IMG/VR virus record: IMGVR_UViG_3300037598_000039
Span: 1 to 24,827 of that record
Reading direction: 5' to 3' (one strand)
DNA from: a virus
Length of the DNA: 24,827 nt
Part shown: positions 22,727 to 24,827 of the stretch, in pieces
Layout of the letters: each line of letters opens with the position of its first letter
Numbering within the stretch: position 1 is the stretch's first letter
The notes under the pieces: model-generated
Seen by the model: the letters and a program-made list of their open reading frames with translations, nothing else
What the model was told of the DNA's origin: nothing
Database searches by the model: none
Made by a program: the position numbers and the translations under genes

Positions 22727-23214
22727 GGTCTTATCTCCTCCTTTGGAACAGCGAACTGTTGCAGTTGTGATTGGTTCAGGGCGTACCCTTTGCCGTGTCC
22801 CAAGTCCATAATGTTTTCCTCTTTCAATAGCTCCTCTGCACTTGCGTATCCGGCCAGCTTGTATGTCGGACACTGCCCAACCATCAACACATAGTAGTCG
22901 GCATCTTCCGGTGTCTTCTTGAGAGTAGCCAGCAACTTCCCGTTCTCATACTTTGTAACCTTAACATCTATGCGTTCCCCCGCCCTGCCATCCACATCCC
23001 AGCCGCCCTTGCGTGGGCCGATGGTCAGGTCAGGCCAGTAGTTAAAGTGTTTACAAAACGCCATCTCCGATGCCATCCCTTCCAAGTCTGTCTCGTGGTC
23101 TGATTGCTCTCCCATCTTCCGGTTGGTCACACCCGCCGCACGGGCCACATTAAATCTCATCGCTGCCAGCATTTGTGCAGTTGCAACCTCCGCAGAATCG
23201 AGAGTGATAGTCAT
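22723..23214 (-). CDS. PD-(D/E)XK endonuclease-like protein, 163 aa
   Basis: After a helical start, the nuclease core is visible in residues 40-95: GMASEMAF (E50), then GPRKGGWDV (D73), RIDVK (D83, K85) and a following strand-helix pattern (YENGKLLATLKK). This is the E...D...(D/E)xK arrangement of restriction-type nucleases, in the phage group with a GxxxEhhh helix and GGxD...GxxhDVK. The strand YYVLMVGQC matches the next fold element. The C-terminal 60 residues are mixed. The start overlaps the stop of the 27-aa membrane peptide (ATGA). It is likely to be a host- or phage-DNA nuclease, but the substrate cannot be read. Confidence 0.7.
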   Translation of the reverse strand: MTITLDSAEVATAQMLAAMRFNVARAAGVTNRKMGEQSDHETDLEGMASEMAFCKHFNYWPDLTIGPRKGGWDVDGRAGERIDVKVTKYENGKLLATLKKTPEDADYYVLMVGQCPTYKLAGYASAEELLKEENIMDLGHGKGYALNQSQLQQFAVPKEEIRP

Positions 23215-23294
23215 GTCGAGAGCAACTTATAAATCATAAACATAATCCCAGCCAGCAGTAGGAAGTCTATCGCTAGTGAGAGGTTACGTTTCAT
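23211..23294 (-). CDS. 27-aa membrane peptide
   Basis: The frame from ATG 23294 to TGA 23211 encodes 27 residues: basic start MKRNLSLA, then a hydrophobic stretch (IDFLLLAGIMFMIYKLLS). One span with a positive N-terminus predicts a cytoplasmic N-terminus, with one lysine close to the C-terminus. It starts 1 base after the stop of the MazG-like gene (TAACATG) and overlaps the next ATG by 4 bases (ATGA), so it is in register with a translationally coupled chain; GGAGGG lies about 11 bases upstream. These joints make it more likely than a chance frame. It could be a small toxin, a superinfection or lysis helper, or a membrane regulator. Function unknown. Confidence 0.55.
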   Translation of the reverse strand: MKRNLSLAIDFLLLAGIMFMIYKLLST

Positions 23295-23295
23295 G

Positions 23296-23562
23296 TTAGT
23301 CTTCACCCTCCAGTGAGGCTCGTAATTTGCCACACTCCCTACGCAGTGCTTCATTCTCTTCCGCAAGAATGGAATTACTCCGCTTCATGCTCTGGATGTA
23401 GAACCATAAGTCCGTCACCTCGTACTCCAAGTCTTCCCACTGCACACGAAAGTCAAGGTTGCCTCCATGCTCCTTCTGACCAGCATCGAACTTGGGTGGT
23501 GCTACGCTGTTGAATCTTTCGATAGCAGCGTCTCTTATTTCTGATGGAGTCCTAGAGTTCAT
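23296..23562 (-). CDS. MazG/NTP-pyrophosphohydrolase-like protein with C-terminal coiled coil
   Basis: This 88-residue protein has PPKFDAGQKEHGGNL (residues 22-36) followed by a helix EDLEYEVTDLWFYIQSM. I recognise this FDxGQxEHGGxL...LExExxDLWxY arrangement in phage proteins annotated as MazG-like or dATP/dGTP pyrophosphohydrolases, where paired acidic residues (here E45, E47 and D50) hold Mg. Only one such helix is visible, so it may be a degenerate or regulatory relative, or half of a dimer. The last 20 residues (ILAEENEALRRECGKLRASL) are a leucine-zipper-like coiled coil. It is the first gene after the N-terminal nuclease part (gap of 2 bases). Confidence 0.5.
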   Translation of the reverse strand: MNSRTPSEIRDAAIERFNSVAPPKFDAGQKEHGGNLDFRVQWEDLEYEVTDLWFYIQSMKRSNSILAEENEALRRECGKLRASLEGED

Positions 23563-23564
23563 TG

Positions 23565-23771
23565 TTATTCCTTTGCTAAAGCCTTAACTTCCTTTACCAG
23601 TTTGGTACTGCACAGTACCTCCTCAAGTTTCTCATGCAGCTTGGTTCCTCTGATTGCTGCTTGCCCTACCGTATCCGATGACTTATAGCACGGACACTTT
23701 GCCAGTGCTGGCAGTGATGACGGCGGGAAGTCGGGGTGATGCGCTCTATCGTTATGATTTATTTCTGCCAT
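23565..23771 (-). CDS. RecB/Cas4-like nuclease, N-terminal part (split gene)
   Basis: The 68 residues match the N-terminus of RecB/Cas4-like (DUF2800-type) nucleases: PPSSLPALAKCP (first iron-sulphur cysteine candidate C26) and IRGTKLHEKLEEVL (H46 and E50 of motif I). The frame then ends with ALAKE and a stop; the D, DxK and cysteine motifs are absent here and are encoded four genes later at 21963-22553. There is no recognisable ribosome-binding site before ATG 23771: the bases CACCACTTAACTTT are what remains after a structured RNA region. It contains the palindrome 23604-23619 near its end. It would be a subunit of a two-chain nuclease, or a remnant. Confidence 0.65.
   Translation of the reverse strand: MAEINHNDRAHHPDFPPSSLPALAKCPCYKSSDTVGQAAIRGTKLHEKLEEVLCSTKLVKEVKALAKE
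23604..23619. promoter_or_regulatory. 16-bp palindrome GGTACTGCACAGTACC
   Basis: The exact reverse complement of the site at 14897-14912, with perfect 7-bp arms. It lies within the last third of the N-terminal nuclease gene, 42 bases before the ATG of the MazG-like gene on the - strand. I see no -10/-35 elements nearby. Half-sites GGTACTG occur in the same operon at 23852-23858 (- strand) and at 24760-24766 (+ strand). Confidence 0.5.
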
Positions 23772-23775
23772 AAAG

Positions 23776-23885
23776 TTAAGTGGTGAACGAGCGGGTCACG
23801 GCGTAGGCTCAATACGGGGGAACATAACCCCGCCTGAAGATAACTATCCTCCAGTACCATCGCTGCCGCCCGTTCACCATGTTAA
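23776..23885 (-). ncRNA. Multi-branched structured RNA between ERF and nuclease genes (cis-regulatory or small RNA candidate)
   Basis: In the - strand transcript a 14-bp stem joins 23879-23866 (UGGUGAACGGGCGG) to 23794-23781 (CCGCUCGUUCACCA), with one G.U pair; beyond a small loop UUAA pairs with UUAA. Inside it are two hairpins: 23854-23834, an 8-bp stem with a bulged G and an AGUU loop, also containing a G.U; and 23832-23815, CGGGG/CCCCG with an 8-base loop. Both G.U pairs would be A.C mismatches on the + strand, so the structure favours the transcribed strand. It ends four bases before the ATG of the next gene, which lacks a ribosome-binding site. A 23-codon frame inside (ATG 23880) lacks support. 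No known RNA family recognised. Confidence 0.45.
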
Positions 23886-24449
23886 TCATTTGATGAATCC
23901 ATCAGCAGCGTCTTGTGCTGCCAACACCTTCAGTTCGTCAACCGATGCAACACCACCCTTGGGCTTGTAGTTGCTGCGCTTGCCAACTTTAGCTTCCACA
24001 TTCTTTTCACCGACAGCCTTGTTGCCGTCATCATCAGGCTCGTCCGTTGCCAGACAGCAGATGCTTTGCAGTGAGTAGCGTCGAGCGTAGGTCATTGCTG
24101 ACCCCAGCGATTGCATATCACCGCGCTTGTATTCCAAAGGCATCACACTCCTAATGGACTGCTCACCGTACAGCAGGGTGGTCACTAGGACTGTATGCGG
24201 TGGGTAGGTTACGGGGTCGTAGTCTGTTGGAATCTTGGTGTGTTCCGGTACATACTCCACGGTTTGCGTCACGGCGATGCCGTGCTTGTTGAGTACGTTA
24301 CGACAGGCTTCAATCACCTCATCTAATCCCGCATACTTCGACTTGAAGTAGGGGTTGTCAGCGGATTTAATCGCTTTCTTTAGCTCCATCTGCGCCTTCG
24401 CAAGCACGGCTGGTAGCTTATCATTCTCACTGGTTTGTTTATTTGGCAT
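23886..24449 (-). CDS. erf: ERF-family single-strand DNA annealing recombinase
   Basis: This 187-residue protein is a clear ERF (Essential Recombination Function) family member: NPYFKSKYAGLDEVIEACR (about residues 32-50), LNKHGIAVTQ, and MPLEYKRGDMQSLGSAMTYARRYSLQSICCL (about residues 103-133, cited in parts), followed by DEPDDDGN. These are the family hallmarks, with the DxQSxGSAxTYARRYSL core complete. The C-terminal tail is charged and ends with AADGFIK. ERF proteins form rings that anneal complementary single strands, for recombination-dependent replication or circularisation, with a nuclease partner that makes the single strands. Here the neighbours supply two such partners. The gene overlaps the resolvase-like gene by 11 bases. 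The leader is AAAGAAAGAAAGAG, purine-rich. Confidence 0.9.
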   Translation of the reverse strand: MPNKQTSENDKLPAVLAKAQMELKKAIKSADNPYFKSKYAGLDEVIEACRNVLNKHGIAVTQTVEYVPEHTKIPTDYDPVTYPPHTVLVTTLLYGEQSIRSVMPLEYKRGDMQSLGSAMTYARRYSLQSICCLATDEPDDDGNKAVGEKNVEAKVGKRSNYKPKGGVASVDELKVLAAQDAADGFIK

Positions 24450-24759
24450 TGCTCTTTCTTTCTTTTATCAGGTTAAAGAAGGTTGGCGCGAGCATTGTAA
24501 CCATCCAAGGGCCACCGTTCTTACGGTGGGCAACCACTGGCGGCTTGTCCCCGCACTCTCCTTCCGCTTGTTTCATCGCACTATCTATGTTGAGTCTCTC
24601 GACCCTCTTCACCTCAAAATGATAGGGTAGGTTGGTCACCACATCAGGGCTATCAGGTGAACCGGAGAATTGCTGGCCTCTCCTAGCCTCGTACCCGTGC
24701 GAGCGGATGACATCCCGCCACTCCAACTCGCCACGCTTTCCTTTGTCTCTACTGTTCAT
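24439..24759 (-). CDS. Holliday-junction-resolvase-like PD-(D/E)XK nuclease, 106 aa
   Basis: The 106 residues fit the phage/archaeal Hjc-like resolvase plan: KGKRGELEW (E11), GSPDSPDVV (D39), YHFEVKRVE (E49, K51), then a helix and a final strand (PWMVTMLAPTFFNLI). These are the E, D and ExK residues of a PD-(D/E)XK active site. The family resolves branched DNA or trims ends, in keeping with ERF-mediated recombination and packaging. It is the first gene of the visible operon; the ATG at 24759 has no clear ribosome-binding site. The half-site GGTACTG (24760-24766, + strand) touches the start codon. A general VRR-NUC-type nuclease is the alternative reading. Confidence 0.75.
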   Translation of the reverse strand: MNSRDKGKRGELEWRDVIRSHGYEARRGQQFSGSPDSPDVVTNLPYHFEVKRVERLNIDSAMKQAEGECGDKPPVVAHRKNGGPWMVTMLAPTFFNLIKERKSNAK

Positions 24760-24827
24760 GGTACTGTTCGGGATTGTGAGGCGGGCTGCACCGCAAGGAG
24801 GTCTGGGGAAGGAATCCCCAAGAGGGC
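24760..24827 (-). promoter_or_regulatory. Leader before the resolvase-like gene, with two hairpins and a palindrome half-site
   Basis: This is the first 68 bases upstream on the - strand, cut by the window edge. TGGGGA/TCCCCA pair around TTCCT (24820-24804), and GCGG/CCGC pair around TGCAGC (24794-24781). GGTACTGT (24760-24767, + strand) directly precedes the start codon on the other strand. No -10/-35 pair is visible. It may be the 5' leader of the operon or the spacer after an earlier gene. Confidence 0.3.

Noticed and set aside
23809-23880. 23-codon open frame in the ERF-nuclease gap
   Set aside because: No ribosome-binding site, start codon buried in the 14-bp stem, and basic/aromatic composition like noise; the structured RNA explains the region better.
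1-24827. tRNA genes, CRISPR arrays, transposons and integrase/attachment sites
   Set aside because: Looked for cloverleaf patterns, regularly spaced repeats, DDE/serine/tyrosine recombinase motifs and found none.

Overview
The window is a piece of a double-stranded DNA tailed-phage genome, most likely a podovirus-type phage of a Gram-negative host. The evidence is an N4-gp56-type major capsid protein, a nozzle-like tail protein, a run of four genes whose order and sizes recall the T7 internal core (gp13 to gp16), and a lysis cassette with a lipoprotein candidate outer-membrane spanin. The LamG/SPRY-type fibre protein is common in phages from marine metagenomes, so an aquatic host is a reasonable guess but not shown. 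I see no integrase, tRNA, CRISPR array or insertion sequence.

Layout: positions 1-20976 are read on the + strand and are tightly packed late genes. They are the tail end of an upstream gene, major capsid protein, a strong hairpin, two small proteins, two long fibre proteins, a fibre-assembly-like protein, the lysis cassette (two holin-like proteins and a nested spanin-like pair), an unknown protein, a head-tail adaptor candidate, a nozzle candidate, four internal/ejection protein candidates ending in an 1826-aa giant, then a PD-(D/E)XK nuclease and a small unknown protein. No endolysin is recognisable here, so it is probably encoded elsewhere.

Positions 20963-24759 are read on the - strand and form a converging DNA-metabolism operon. 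In transcription order it holds a Holliday-junction-resolvase-like nuclease, an ERF-type single-strand annealing protein, a 110-nt structured gap, the N-terminal part of a RecB/Cas4-like nuclease, a MazG-like protein, a 27-aa membrane peptide, a PD-(D/E)XK nuclease, a 57-aa protein, the C-terminal part of the RecB/Cas4-like nuclease, a DUF736-like protein, a stand-alone DnaA domain IV protein and a 75-aa protein. Most neighbours overlap or are separated by only a few bases, which implies translational coupling.

The least ordinary features are: (1) a multi-helix RNA predicted on the - strand between the ERF and nuclease genes, with two G.U wobbles that pair only in the transcribed strand; (2) a RecB/Cas4-like nuclease split into two separately encoded parts with four genes between them; (3) a family of 16-bp palindromes GGTACTNNNNAGTACC at three distant places; (4) a nuclease whose conserved first helix is preceded by a good ribosome-binding site but an ATC codon; and (5) tail-fibre repeats that are identical in protein but heavily recoded in DNA.
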